NCBI RefSeq assembly: GCF_007827455.1
Contig: NZ_VISM01000001.1
Location: 1,837,501 to 1,901,500, forward strand
Reading direction: 5' to 3'
Length of the DNA stretch: 64,000 nt
From: Lutibacter sp. Hel_I_33_5
GTDB lineage: Bacteria; Bacteroidota; Bacteroidia; Flavobacteriales; Flavobacteriaceae
Part shown: positions 9,962 through 18,549 of the stretch, one piece after another
Layout of the letters: the number at the start of each line of letters is the position of its first letter
How positions within the stretch are numbered: position 1 is the stretch's first letter
The notes under the pieces: generated by a model
What the model was told of the DNA's origin: nothing
Database searches by the model: none
What the model saw: the letters and a program-made list of their open reading frames with translations, nothing else
Translations under genes and position numbers: made by a program

Positions 9962-10374
9962 TGATTCAATTTAATTACGAAACCAATTTCTCTATTGATA
10001 ATGAAGAAGTATTTTCTAATTGGATACAAGGATGTATTTCTGAAGAGAAATTTGAGTTAGGAGAAATCAATTATATTTTTTGTGATGATGAATATTTACA
10101 TAAGATTAATCTTGAGTTTTTAAAACATGATACCCTAACAGATATTATTAGTTTTGATTATAGTTTAGGGAAACAAGTTTCTGGAGACATCTATATTTCT
10201 ATAGAAAGGGTAAAAGAGAACGCAAAGGATTTTAACGTGTCTTTTGAAGAAGAGTTGAATCGAGTTTTAATTCATGGGGTATTGCACTTTATGAATTATA
10301 AAGATAAGACAGACGAGGAAAAAACAATAATGAGAACTAAAGAAAACAATGCAATAAATACATTAAACAATTGA
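9961..10374 (+). CDS. ybeY: Endoribonuclease YbeY (rRNA maturation factor)
   Basis: The 137-residue protein belongs to UPF0054/YbeY, a single-strand endoribonuclease in 16S rRNA 3' maturation and ribosome quality control. The body signature DTLTDIISFDY and the metal site HGVLHFMNYKDKT are visible. In the classical HGxLHxxGYDH motif the third metal-binding His would fall on the Asp of NYKD here, so the third ligand differs from the E. coli enzyme. I believe this is common in Bacteroidota. It starts inside the stop codon of the DUF4175 gene and is followed 42 bp later by mnmG. Confidence 0.9.
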   Translation: MIQFNYETNFSIDNEEVFSNWIQGCISEEKFELGEINYIFCDDEYLHKINLEFLKHDTLTDIISFDYSLGKQVSGDIYISIERVKENAKDFNVSFEEELNRVLIHGVLHFMNYKDKTDEEKTIMRTKENNAINTLNN

Positions 10375-10395
10375 TAGCCAGTTGATTAATGTGTT

Positions 10396-10411
10396 TGTTT
10401 CACGTGGAACG
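10396..10411. promoter_or_regulatory. parS-like palindrome upstream of mnmG
   Basis: TGTTTCACGTGGAACG matches 14 of 16 positions of the bacterial parS consensus TGTTTCACGTGAAACA, the ParB/Spo0J binding site. It lies between ybeY and mnmG, 5 bp before the mnmG start. A second site is at 12303-12318. No parAB genes are in the window. Confidence 0.6.
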
Positions 10412-10416
10412 ATACA

Positions 10417-12294
10417 ATGAGTTTATTTTCAACAACATATGATGTTATAGTAGTTGGTGGTGGTCACGCAGGTAGTGAGGCGGCTGCAGCAAGTGCCAAT
10501 ATGGGTGCTCATACGTTACTTATAACTATGAATCTACAGAACATTGCACAGATGAGCTGTAATCCAGCTATGGGCGGAATTGCTAAAGGGCAAATAGTTC
10601 GTGAAATAGATGCTTTAGGAGGGTATAGTGGAATTGTTACTGACAAAACAGCTATACAGTTTAAAATGCTAAATAAATCCAAAGGACCGGCAATGTGGAG
10701 TCCAAGAGCTCAGTCAGACAGAATGCAGTTTGCAGAGACTTGGAGAAACATGTTAGAGAAAACCGATAATTTAGATTTTTATCAAGATTCCGTAAACGGT
10801 TTGTTGTTTGATGAAGATACAATTGTTGGGGTAAAAACTGCATTGGGTTTAGAGATAAAAGCTAAGACAGTAATTGTTACTGCTGGAACTTTTTTAAACG
10901 GGTTAATTCATATTGGAGAAAAGACTTTTGGTGGAGGTAGAGCAGGTGAAAAAGCTTCTACAGGAATCACTGAAGATTTATCTAAAAAAGGATTTGATCA
11001 TGGTAGAATGAAAACTGGAACACCGCCAAGAGTTGATGGAAGATCTTTAGATTATTCTAAAATGACCGAGCAACCTGGTGATGAAAACCCTGAGAAATTT
11101 TCTTATATACAAGACATTAAACCGCTTACAAAACAACGTTCTTGCTACTTAACATATACGAGTCAAGAGGTGCATGATTTATTACGAGAAGGGTTTGATA
11201 GATCACCAATGTTTAATGGTAGAATTCAATCTACAGGGCCACGTTATTGCCCTTCGATTGAAGATAAAATTGATCGTTTTGCAGAGAAAGATAGGCATCA
11301 AATATTTGTAGAACCAGAAGGATGGAATACCGTTGAAATTTATGTAAACGGATTTTCTACTTCGTTACCCGAAGATATTCAAGACAAGGCAATTCGTTCA
11401 ATTGCTGGATTTGAAAATGTTAAGTTTTTTAGATATGGATATGCGATTGAATATGATTATTTTCCACCGACTCAATTAACTCACTCTTTAGAAACAAAGC
11501 TAATTAAGAATTTATTTTTTGCTGGTCAAATTAATGGAACTACAGGTTATGAAGAGGCGGCGGCGCAAGGTTTAATGTCGGGTGTAAATGCGGCTTTAAA
11601 ATCGCAAAATAAAGAGCCTTTTATATTAAAAAGAAGTGAAGCTTATATTGGTGTTTTAATAGATGATTTAATTACAAAAGGGACAGAGGAGCCTTATAGA
11701 ATGTTTACTTCTAGAGCAGAATATAGAACATTATTAAGACAGGATAATGCAGATTTACGTCTTACTGAAAAGTCGTATGAACTCGGTTTGGCTTCAAAAG
11801 AACGATTTGACAATGTCCTTTTAAAGAAAGAAAATACAGCAAAATTAATTCAGTTTATAGAAAAGTTAAGTGTAAAAAAAGAAGAGGTAAATCCAATTTT
11901 AAAAGCAAAAGGATTAGCGGAAGTTAATCAAACAATGAAGCTTTTTAAAATTGCTGCTAGACCTCAATTACAGTTTTCAGACTTTTTTATTATTGATAAA
12001 GTAAGCGACTTTATTACCGAAAATAATATCAATAAAGATGTTATAGAGCAGGTAGAAATTCATTTAAAATATTCTGGATATATAGAGAAAGAGAAGAACA
12101 ATGCAGATAAGTTAAATCGACTAGAAAACATTTCTATTCCCTCTAATTTTAAGTACGAAAAAGTAAAATCGTTATCTTATGAGGCTAGGGAAAAACTAAC
12201 TAAAATTCAACCTACAACTATTTCTCAAGCTAGTAGAATTAGTGGAGTTTCACCAAGTGATGTTTCTGTATTATTAGTTTATATGGGAAGATAA
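10417..12294 (+). CDS. mnmG: tRNA uridine-5-carboxymethylaminomethyl modification enzyme MnmG (GidA)
   Basis: The 625-residue FAD protein works with MnmE to modify wobble U34 of several tRNAs. The N-terminal FAD-binding GGGHAGSEAA motif is at about residues 14-23. The family signatures MSCNPAMGGIAKGQ and, further on, GMKTGTPPR-like and GYEEAAAQGLMSG are present. Length is normal. parS-like palindromes lie on both sides of the gene. It is the last clearly housekeeping member of the forward run that begins at 6554. Confidence 0.97.
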   Translation: MSLFSTTYDVIVVGGGHAGSEAAAASANMGAHTLLITMNLQNIAQMSCNPAMGGIAKGQIVREIDALGGYSGIVTDKTAIQFKMLNKSKGPAMWSPRAQSDRMQFAETWRNMLEKTDNLDFYQDSVNGLLFDEDTIVGVKTALGLEIKAKTVIVTAGTFLNGLIHIGEKTFGGGRAGEKASTGITEDLSKKGFDHGRMKTGTPPRVDGRSLDYSKMTEQPGDENPEKFSYIQDIKPLTKQRSCYLTYTSQEVHDLLREGFDRSPMFNGRIQSTGPRYCPSIEDKIDRFAEKDRHQIFVEPEGWNTVEIYVNGFSTSLPEDIQDKAIRSIAGFENVKFFRYGYAIEYDYFPPTQLTHSLETKLIKNLFFAGQINGTTGYEEAAAQGLMSGVNAALKSQNKEPFILKRSEAYIGVLIDDLITKGTEEPYRMFTSRAEYRTLLRQDNADLRLTEKSYELGLASKERFDNVLLKKENTAKLIQFIEKLSVKKEEVNPILKAKGLAEVNQTMKLFKIAARPQLQFSDFFIIDKVSDFITENNINKDVIEQVEIHLKYSGYIEKEKNNADKLNRLENISIPSNFKYEKVKSLSYEAREKLTKIQPTTISQASRISGVSPSDVSVLLVYMGR

Positions 12295-12302
12295 TTTTTA
12301 AA

Positions 12303-12318
12303 TGTTCCTCGTGGAACA
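12303..12318. promoter_or_regulatory. Second parS-like palindrome, downstream of mnmG
   Basis: TGTTCCTCGTGGAACA has perfect 6-bp arms (TGTTCC/GGAACA) and matches 13 of 16 positions of the parS consensus. It begins 9 bp after the mnmG stop. It could alternatively be a short hairpin, but it lacks a T-tract. Confidence 0.55.
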
Positions 12319-12337
12319 TTTAATTAATTTGTAATTA

Positions 12338-13195
12338 ATGTCAATAGAAAATAAGCTTAATATTAATCTCGATTCATACTTGACTTGTAAAGATTATACA
12401 GTTTCTAACACGTCTTTTCAAGTTCAAAAAAACAAAGAATACGAGTTGTTAGTTACACAACCTATTCCTAAAAATTTAGAAGATTATTATAAAAGTGAAG
12501 ATTATATTTCTCACACAGATAGCAAAAAATCACTTACCGATATTTTATATCAAACAGTAAAAAATTATACTCTTAAGAAAAAGATTTCTCTTTTAAATTC
12601 ATTTAAAACAGACAATAAAAAAGTCTTAGATTTTGGAGCTGGAACTGGTGACTTTTTAGGAGCATGTAAAAATAACAATTGGGAAGTTTTTGGTGTCGAA
12701 CCAAATCTAAAAGCTAGAGAAATTGCTGCTAAAAAAGGCATCACTATTTTATCAGATATATCAGAATTAAAGAACATACAATTTGATGTAATTACACTTT
12801 GGCATGTGCTAGAACATGTAGAGAAATTAGAAGAAACAATTTTGCGCTTAAAGGAACTTTTAACTCAAAATGGCGTTTTAATTATTGCGGTTCCAAATTA
12901 TAAAAGTTATGATGCAAATCATTATAAAGAATTTTGGGCAGCATATGATGTTCCAAGACATCTTTGGCATTTTTCTCAAACTTCGATTTCAAAAATATTT
13001 TCTGAGTTTTCTATGAATGTAGAAAAAACACTTCCAATGAAATTTGATTCGTATTATGTTTCTTTATTAAGTGAAAAATATAAAACAGGTAAGACAAATT
13101 TTTTCAAAGCATTTAAAGTAGGTTTTCTTTCAAATAAGAAAGCAAAGAAAACAACAGAGTATTCATCGCTTATATATTGCCTAAAAAAGAGTTAA
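12338..13195 (+). CDS. Class I SAM-dependent methyltransferase
   Basis: About 285 residues with a Methyltransf_23-type Rossmann core. Motif I is VLDFGAGTGDFL at about 91-102, the acidic motif is FGVEPN at about 113-118, and ITLWHVLEHV follows at about 150-159. The N-terminal part (PIPKNLEDYYKSEDYISH) resembles methyltransferases acting near cell-surface sugar or lipid pathways, but the substrate cannot be read. It is separated from mnmG by 43 bp containing the second parS-like site and is followed by a terminator hairpin. Confidence 0.85.
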   Translation: MSIENKLNINLDSYLTCKDYTVSNTSFQVQKNKEYELLVTQPIPKNLEDYYKSEDYISHTDSKKSLTDILYQTVKNYTLKKKISLLNSFKTDNKKVLDFGAGTGDFLGACKNNNWEVFGVEPNLKAREIAAKKGITILSDISELKNIQFDVITLWHVLEHVEKLEETILRLKELLTQNGVLIIAVPNYKSYDANHYKEFWAAYDVPRHLWHFSQTSISKIFSEFSMNVEKTLPMKFDSYYVSLLSEKYKTGKTNFFKAFKVGFLSNKKAKKTTEYSSLIYCLKKS

Positions 13196-13260
13196 AATCG
13201 ATTTTAAAAACACTTGTTTAAGTTTTCTGAAAGAAAAGACAGAATCTATTTACTAAAAAA

Positions 13261-13298
13261 ATAAAACCTCTTAAAACGCAAGTTTAAAGAGGTTTTAT
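13261..13298. terminator. Bidirectional Rho-independent terminator
   Basis: A 12-bp stem (ATAAAACCTCTT / AAGAGGTTTTAT) with a 14-nt loop lies between the convergent methyltransferase and DoxX genes. A/T-rich flanks suit termination in both directions. Confidence 0.7.
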
Positions 13299-13338
13299 AA
13301 TAAGTATTATTTATAATTATGTTTTCTTTGAATAGGTT

Positions 13339-13737
13339 TTAGTTATTTAGAAGAAAAACACCAAAAATTGTAATTATAAAATATACAGCTAAAGACATTG
13401 CTCCAGCATAATCTTTTGCCAATCGCTGACCGATTAATAAAAAAATTAACGTTAAAGCAGATAATTCTGCTCCAAGTAAAGCAAGATTTTTTATTCCTGA
13501 TGTTGCTAATTGAAAAATTCCAACAACCATTAAAATTCCGGCAATTAATTCTATCACTAAAATAATTCCTAATAAAAGAGGAACACTATTTTTAAATGGT
13601 GAGTTTTTAAAATGATCTTTTATAAAAGAGACATTTCCGTTCCAATCTAGAATTTTATCAAAACCAGATTGTAAAAAAGTTATAACTAAAAAAAGTAAAA
13701 TTAATATTTCTGTGATGTGTTCTTGTAAATATGCCAT
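13339..13737 (-). CDS. DoxX-like small integral membrane protein
   Basis: About 132 residues, almost entirely four hydrophobic segments (EILILLFLVITFLQ, SVPLLLGIILVIELIAGILMVVG, LALLGAELSALTLIFLLIG, LAVYFIITIFGVFLL), with FLQSGFDKILDW after the first, as in the DoxX/SURF4-like family. Specific function is unknown. The ATG at 13737 is chosen over an upstream TTG at 13749, which would overlap the preceding gene. It is the last gene of a three-gene reverse operon with the TM2 and LEA-like genes. Confidence 0.75.
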   Translation of the reverse strand: MAYLQEHITEILILLFLVITFLQSGFDKILDWNGNVSFIKDHFKNSPFKNSVPLLLGIILVIELIAGILMVVGIFQLATSGIKNLALLGAELSALTLIFLLIGQRLAKDYAGAMSLAVYFIITIFGVFLLNN

Positions 13738-13739
13738 CT

Positions 13740-14033
13740 TTAAAACCAAGGTTTTTTATTATTTTGATAAGTTTCTATAAATTCATCATCAGATTTTGTT
13801 AGGTAAATAATTCCTTCTATCAAACCAATTAATCCAACAGCTCCAGATAATACCCCTAAAGAAATACACCCTAAGACAAAAGTTCCAGCTAACATTATTA
13901 AGCCTTCGTTTGTATAGCCTAAGACAAATTTATGTACACCTGCCCAGCCTAATAATATTCCTAAAACCCCAGTAATTATTCGTTTGCTTTCTTGATTTGG
14001 AATTACTTTTCCGTTTTCGTCTATTACATTCAT
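13740..14033 (-). CDS. TM2-domain membrane protein
   Basis: The 97-residue protein contains a TM2 domain: RIITGVLGILLGWAGVHKFVLGYTNEG followed by a second Gly-rich membrane segment (VLGCISLGVLSGAVGLIGLIEGIIYL). TM2 proteins are small and poorly understood. It ends 2 bp before the preferred DoxX start and follows the LEA-like gene by 35 bp, so the three are probably co-transcribed. Confidence 0.85.
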   Translation of the reverse strand: MNVIDENGKVIPNQESKRIITGVLGILLGWAGVHKFVLGYTNEGLIMLAGTFVLGCISLGVLSGAVGLIGLIEGIIYLTKSDDEFIETYQNNKKPWF

Positions 14034-14068
14034 TAGTTTAGTTTTTATAGTTAATTTTTAAAGTTTAG

Positions 14069-14521
14069 TTATTTACCAAATAATCGTTGAAAAAAGTTTT
14101 TCGTTTTTTTAGTTGCCTCTTCGATTTCTTCCTTAGCATCTTCAGCAAAATCGACAATATGCTCTCCTGCCTCACCAGCTATTTCAGCAGCTTTTTCCCC
14201 TACATCCTCTAAAACTTCTTTAGCTTCGCTTGCAAATTCTGTTGCTTTCTCTTTGGCAACTTCTGTGTATTCACCAACTTTTTCTTTTACTTTTTCAATA
14301 TTTTCATCTGATAATACTTCGTTAATTTTTTCTTTCGCACCTTCTAAAGCTTCTTTAGCATCACCAACAAATTCGGCAGTTTTCTCTTTTGCTACATCAG
14401 CAAATTCAGCGGCTTTTTCCTTAGCATTTTCTAGCGCCTCTTTTGCATCATCTTTAATAGATTCTTTGTTGTTTTCTACAATGTTGTTGGCTTCTTCTAA
14501 ATTGTTGTTTTCTTCTGACAT
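14069..14521 (-). CDS. LEA-like/apolipoprotein-like amphipathic repeat protein
   Basis: The 150-residue acidic protein is built mostly of AKEKAAEFADV-type 11-residue repeats (AKEKTAEFVGD, AKEALEGAKEK, AKEKATEFASE, GEKAAEIAGEA) and ends FFQRLFGK. The pattern resembles group 3 LEA proteins, which form amphipathic helices on drying or at membranes and protect against desiccation, freezing or osmotic stress. There is no signal peptide or membrane segment. The role is inferred from composition only. It is the first gene of the LEA - TM2 - DoxX operon. Confidence 0.75.
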   Translation of the reverse strand: MSEENNNLEEANNIVENNKESIKDDAKEALENAKEKAAEFADVAKEKTAEFVGDAKEALEGAKEKINEVLSDENIEKVKEKVGEYTEVAKEKATEFASEAKEVLEDVGEKAAEIAGEAGEHIVDFAEDAKEEIEEATKKTKNFFQRLFGK

Positions 14522-14565
14522 TATCTTTTGATTTTTTTGTTAGTATGTAAAGCTAATCAATTATT

Positions 14566-14955
14566 TTATAAAAATGCTGCATCATTAGGTTCCCAAAGTT
14601 CAATTTTATTACCATCTAAATCTACTATCCAACCAAATTTACCATAATCAAACTCTTCAACTTTATCCATTACAGTAACCCCATTTTCTTTTAATTCAGC
14701 TAATAATTCGGTTAAATTTTCAACCCTATAGTTAAACATAAAGTCTTTTTTAGAAGGTTTAAAATAATCGGTGTCTTTTGTAAACGGACTCCATTGTGTA
14801 GAACATTTATTACCGTTTTCGTCTTTCCACCAAAACGTACAACCCCAATCATCTGTATTAAAACCAAGATTATTTTTATACCAATCTTTTGTTGCTTTAG
14901 GATCTTCAGTTTTAAAAAATAAACCACCAATACCTGTTACTTTACCTTTTTTCAT
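14566..14955 (-). CDS. VOC-family (glyoxalase/bleomycin-resistance fold) protein
   Basis: About 129 residues with a single vicinal-oxygen-chelate module: KVTGIGGLFFKTEDPKATKDWYKNNLG at the N-terminus and WIVDLDGNKIELWEP near the end, where the Glu of IELWEP is the usual metal ligand. The substrate cannot be told. It lies 1 bp after the DUF1801 gene, so the two are co-transcribed. Confidence 0.85.
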   Translation of the reverse strand: MKKGKVTGIGGLFFKTEDPKATKDWYKNNLGFNTDDWGCTFWWKDENGNKCSTQWSPFTKDTDYFKPSKKDFMFNYRVENLTELLAELKENGVTVMDKVEEFDYGKFGWIVDLDGNKIELWEPNDAAFL

Positions 14956-14956
14956 C

Positions 14957-15415
14957 TTACCTGTTTTTTACATTAGACTCATATGTATCAACCCATTCAT
15001 TTACAGATATTTTACGAACTAATTCTGCAATAAGTTCATAAGGTATTTCATCTAGTTTTTTAAAACGAACACAACTTTTGCCCATATCTAATTTACGTTT
15101 ACAGTATTTTGGATACTCTGCAACAAACCAATCGTGAATTTTTTTATTCGCATAAATCCCTGAATGATAAAAGTTTACAGAGTTTTTTTGTGATGCAAAA
15201 CTCATAAAAGGCAAAGGTTCTTTAGGATTACAATGATAGCCATCTGGATAAATAGAATGTGGTACATAATAGCTAATAAAGCTATATTGCATTCCTTCTT
15301 CAAAACCTTCTGGTAAATTATCTTTTATGGTCTTACGTAACTTTTTTAAAGTCTCTTTACGTTCCTCAGGAACTTGATTGATGTAATCTTCTGGCGAATT
15401 GGCTTTGTATTGCAT
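14957..15415 (-). CDS. DUF1801 domain protein
   Basis: About 152 residues in the DUF1801/YdhG-like style: SPEDYINQVPEERKETLKKLR, then EEGMQYSFISYYVP, and MGKSCVRFKKLDEIPYELI near the C-terminus. The family is widespread, small and cytoplasmic, without a settled biochemical function. It is transcribed together with the VOC gene, only 1 bp apart. Confidence 0.85.
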   Translation of the reverse strand: MQYKANSPEDYINQVPEERKETLKKLRKTIKDNLPEGFEEGMQYSFISYYVPHSIYPDGYHCNPKEPLPFMSFASQKNSVNFYHSGIYANKKIHDWFVAEYPKYCKRKLDMGKSCVRFKKLDEIPYELIAELVRKISVNEWVDTYESNVKNR

Positions 15416-15438
15416 AACATTAATTTAATGCTTACAAG

Positions 15439-16377
15439 TTAGCAAAATTTTCTTTTTATTTTATCCACAATAGTTTGTGCTAACTTTTCTTTACTTTCAA
15501 TAGTCCATCCAGCAACATGTGGAGAAAGAAGTACGTTCTCAGAATTGATTAAATAGTTGAATGCTTCTGGCAATTTATTGTCAGAAAATAAATTCTCAAA
15601 AGACGATTTTTCATATTCTAAAACATCTAAACCAGCTCCGAGAATTTTACCCGATTTTAATGCGGTAACTAAATTTATTGTATTTACTGATGTTCCACGT
15701 GCAGTATTTATCAACCAAAAAGAGTTCTTAAAACCATTGATAAAGTCATGATTTACCATGTTTTTTGTTAGTTCGGTTTGTGGTGTATGTAAACTTAAAA
15801 CGTCTGCTTTTTTTTGTAGTTCTGCTAAAGAAACCTGTTTGCAATTTTCATCACCTACATTCGGTTTTATATCATAACAAAGAACTTCAACATCAAAACC
15901 ACGTAGTTTTTTTGCAAAGGATTTTCCCATGTTTCCGTAACCAATTAACCCAACAGTTTTTCCGTCTAATTCAATTCCGCGATTTTCTTCGCGCAACCAT
16001 TTTCCGCTTCTAACTTCTTTATCAGCCTTGTTAAGTTTATTAAAAAGAGACAATAACATTCCTAACGAATGTTCGCCAACGGCATTTCTATTTCCTTCTG
16101 GAGCAGCAATTAATTTTATCTCTTTTTTTACTGCGTATTCACAATCAATATTTTCTAAACCAGCACCAACTCTACCAATAAATTTTAAGTTTTTTGCTTT
16201 GTCTAAAAAAGCTTTATCAATAGAAAAACGACTTCTAATAATAAAACCATCATACAAATGAATTTTAGCCTCAATAGCAGTTTTAGAAGACGTATAATCT
16301 TCATCATTTGTGTACCCTAAATCATTGAGTTGATTTATTATTAAGGGATGATTTGTATCTAAATGAAGGATTTTCAT
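15439..16377 (-). CDS. D-isomer-specific 2-hydroxyacid dehydrogenase (3-phosphoglycerate dehydrogenase-like)
   Basis: The 312-residue NAD-dependent dehydrogenase has the Rossmann motif GLIGYGNMG at about 144-152, the Arg-containing LINTARG block, a Glu in the LDVLEYE block, and the catalytic His of LLSPHVAGWT near the C-terminus. It may be a SerA-like enzyme of serine synthesis, but there is no ACT regulatory domain and no serC beside it, so another 2-hydroxyacid substrate is possible. It is followed on the other side by a long palindromic repeat. Confidence 0.85.
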   Translation of the reverse strand: MKILHLDTNHPLIINQLNDLGYTNDEDYTSSKTAIEAKIHLYDGFIIRSRFSIDKAFLDKAKNLKFIGRVGAGLENIDCEYAVKKEIKLIAAPEGNRNAVGEHSLGMLLSLFNKLNKADKEVRSGKWLREENRGIELDGKTVGLIGYGNMGKSFAKKLRGFDVEVLCYDIKPNVGDENCKQVSLAELQKKADVLSLHTPQTELTKNMVNHDFINGFKNSFWLINTARGTSVNTINLVTALKSGKILGAGLDVLEYEKSSFENLFSDNKLPEAFNYLINSENVLLSPHVAGWTIESKEKLAQTIVDKIKRKFC

Positions 16378-16396
16378 AAATCTGATTATTAGATTG

Positions 16397-16465
16397 TTGT
16401 CATTCCTGCGAAGGCAAGAATCTAAACTTACTTTTTATGGATTCCTGCCTTCGCAGGAATGACAA
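16397..16465. repeat. Long palindromic dispersed-type repeat (ATTCCTGCGAAGGC)
   Basis: Two arms of about 26 bp (16397-16422 and 16440-16465) are nearly perfect inverted copies of TCATTCCTGCGAAGGCAGGA around a 17-bp loop. Only one internal mismatch (A for G) is seen in the left arm. It lies between panB and the 2-hydroxyacid dehydrogenase and is much more G/C-rich than its surroundings. It could act as a terminator or mRNA-end stabiliser. Such CCTGCGAAGGCAGG elements recur in many bacterial genomes. Confidence 0.85.
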
Positions 16466-16472
16466 GTAGAAC

Positions 16473-17291
16473 TTAATACTGCTCTTTATCACTAGGAAAA
16501 TCACCACTTTTTACATCGGTAATATAGCCTTTAAAAGCCCCCGTCATATCAGCATATAAATCTAAATAACGTCTTAAAAAACGAGGATTAAATTCATGTG
16601 TCATTCCTAACATATCGTGAGTTACTAAAACCTGTCCGTCAACACCATTTCCAGCTCCAATTCCAATAACAGGAATGGTTAATGCTTCTGCTACTTTTTT
16701 TGCAAGTTTTGCTGGAACTTTTTCTAGAACAATTCCGAAACAGCCAATTCTTTCTAACATTAATGCATCTTCCATTAACTTTTCTGCCTCTTCTTCTTCT
16801 TTTGCTCTAACGGTATAGGTACCAAATTTATAAATGGATTGTGGAGTTAATCCTAAGTGACCCATTACTGGAATCCCAGCATTTAAAATTCTTTTAATAG
16901 ATTCTTTAACTTCTTTTCCGCCTTCTAATTTTATAGAATGTCCGCCAGACTCTTTCATAATCCTAATCGCAGAACGTAGCGCTTCTTTTGGATCAGATTG
17001 ATAACTCCCAAAAGGTAAATCTACTACTACCAAACAACGATCTATTCCTCTAACCACAGAACTAGCATGATAAATCATTTGGTCTAGTGTAATAGGTAAT
17101 GTAGTTTCGTGTCCCGCCATTACATTAGAGGCAGAATCACCAACCAGTATAATATCAATTCCTGCGCCATCAACAATTTTTGCCATGGTGTAATCATATG
17201 CGGTTAGCATAGAAATTTTTTCACCATTGGCTTTCATTTCTGTTAGAGACTTAACCGTAATTCTTTTGTATTCTTTTTTTGCTGCAGACAT
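16473..17291 (-). CDS. panB: 3-methyl-2-oxobutanoate hydroxymethyltransferase (ketopantoate hydroxymethyltransferase)
   Basis: The 272-residue enzyme of pantothenate and CoA synthesis transfers a hydroxymethyl group from methylene-tetrahydrofolate to 2-oxoisovalerate. Signatures: [58 protein letters not shown] and [21 protein letters not shown]. Length is normal and the start at 17291 suits the family. No panC is adjacent. Confidence 0.97.
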   Translation of the reverse strand: MSAAKKEYKRITVKSLTEMKANGEKISMLTAYDYTMAKIVDGAGIDIILVGDSASNVMAGHETTLPITLDQMIYHASSVVRGIDRCLVVVDLPFGSYQSDPKEALRSAIRIMKESGGHSIKLEGGKEVKESIKRILNAGIPVMGHLGLTPQSIYKFGTYTVRAKEEEEAEKLMEDALMLERIGCFGIVLEKVPAKLAKKVAEALTIPVIGIGAGNGVDGQVLVTHDMLGMTHEFNPRFLRRYLDLYADMTGAFKGYITDVKSGDFPSDKEQY

Positions 17292-17443
17292 TTTCTACTT
17301 TTTTTAATCTTTGTAAAAATACACATTTATTCTATGTGAAGAACGTACTTTTTACAGCGTTAATCTTCTGTTAATCTTTTTTAGAAATACTTTTTAAGTG
17401 ATTGGTTTTAAATAGTTTTACAAAAGAAAATAAAAGAATAAAC

Positions 17444-17923
17444 ATGCATAGAATAATTACGGCACTGCTAGTTTTAGTAATAACTACCACAATTAAGGCG
17501 CAAGAAACATCTGAAGAAAAAGCAATAAAACTTACTATAGAAACATTCTTTAAAGGTCTTCAACAAGGAGATAGTGCTATTGTTAGTTCTACGTTAAATA
17601 AAACGATTAAATTACAAACTACATATACCAATAAAAAAGGCAAAAGAAAGTTAGTTACCGAAACAAAAGAGCAGCTTTTAAAGGGGATTGCAAATAAAAA
17701 ACCAGAACATACATATTTAGAAAAATTAATGTCTTGGGAGATTAAAATTGATGGAAATTTAGCTTCTGTCTGGACGCCCTATGAGTTTTATTTAAACGGA
17801 AAATTTAGTCATTGCGGTGCAAACTCTTTTCAATTATTTAATAACGATGGAGGCTGGGAAATTATTTACTTAGTTGATATGCGAAGAAGAAGTAGTTGTG
17901 AAGCTTATAGTGACGAAAAATAA
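17444..17923 (+). CDS. Secreted NTF2-like (DUF4440/lumazine-binding-like) protein
   Basis: About 159 residues. A signal peptide (MHRIITALLVLVITTTIKAQ) precedes an NTF2-like fold: an AIKLTIETFFKGLQQGDSAIV helix, then sheet-forming EIKIDGNLASVWTPYEFYL and SFQLFNNDGGWEIIYLVDMRR. Such proteins form cone-shaped pockets, and the ligand is unknown. The start at 17444 is preferred because it begins the signal peptide, while 17402 is a TTG. It lies 49 bp before the sigma factor. Confidence 0.7.
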   Translation: MHRIITALLVLVITTTIKAQETSEEKAIKLTIETFFKGLQQGDSAIVSSTLNKTIKLQTTYTNKKGKRKLVTETKEQLLKGIANKKPEHTYLEKLMSWEIKIDGNLASVWTPYEFYLNGKFSHCGANSFQLFNNDGGWEIIYLVDMRRRSSCEAYSDEK

Positions 17924-17972
17924 AACCTGTTAGTTGAATAATTTATAATATCTTTGATTTTCATTTTCCTCA

Positions 17973-18545
17973 ATGTCAGAAACAACTAAAATCAACCTTT
18001 TAAATCCAGATAAATGGATTGATAATTACGCAGATTACCTGTTTAATTATGCTGTTTCTAGAGTTAACGATAGTGATTTAGCAAAAGATTTGGTGCAAGA
18101 AACTTTTTTTGCAGGCTTAAAATCTGCTAAAAACTTCCAAGGGAAATCAACAGAACGTACTTGGTTAGTGTCTATTTTAAAAAGAAAAGTGATTGATCAT
18201 TATAGAAAAATCAATTCTAAAAAAGGACAAGCAGAGGTAAAAATGAATTTCTATTCCGATGGTGAAAATGAAGGGAATTGGTTAGAAGAACGTGTTCCAC
18301 AGTCTTGGGATAATCAATCAGAAAAAAACTTAGAAAATCAAGAATTAAAAGATCAATTAGAAGATTGTATTAATAATCTTCCAGAAAAATATGGAATGGT
18401 TTTTAGGTTAAAAACTATTCAAGGTTTTGAAACAGAAGAAATCTGTAAGGAACTAGATATCACGGCGTCAAATCTATGGGTTATTATTCACAGAGCAAGA
18501 ACTCAGTTAAGAAAATGCATGGAAGATAACTGGTTTAATAATTAA
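17973..18545 (+). CDS. ECF-type sigma-70 family RNA polymerase sigma factor
   Basis: About 190 residues. Region 2 is at DYLFNYAVSRVNDSDLAKDLVQETFFAGLKS with RTWLVSILKRKVIDHYRK. Region 4 is at LPEKYGMVFRLKTIQGFETEEICKELDITASNLWVIIHRARTQL. The linker is longer than usual (about residues 75-120). It is followed after 4 bp by a small zinc-finger gene, the usual sigma/anti-sigma arrangement. Confidence 0.93.
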   Translation: MSETTKINLLNPDKWIDNYADYLFNYAVSRVNDSDLAKDLVQETFFAGLKSAKNFQGKSTERTWLVSILKRKVIDHYRKINSKKGQAEVKMNFYSDGENEGNWLEERVPQSWDNQSEKNLENQELKDQLEDCINNLPEKYGMVFRLKTIQGFETEEICKELDITASNLWVIIHRARTQLRKCMEDNWFNN

Positions 18546-18549
18546 GATT

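Noticed and set aside
14253..14531. Forward-strand frame rich in Ser, Ala and Phe over the LEA-like gene
   Set aside because: Complement of the repetitive Ala/Glu/Lys code of the real gene.
15689..15704. parS-like TGTTCCACGTGCAGTA
   Set aside because: Only the first half matches; the second arm is not palindromic and it lies inside the hydroxyacid dehydrogenase coding frame.
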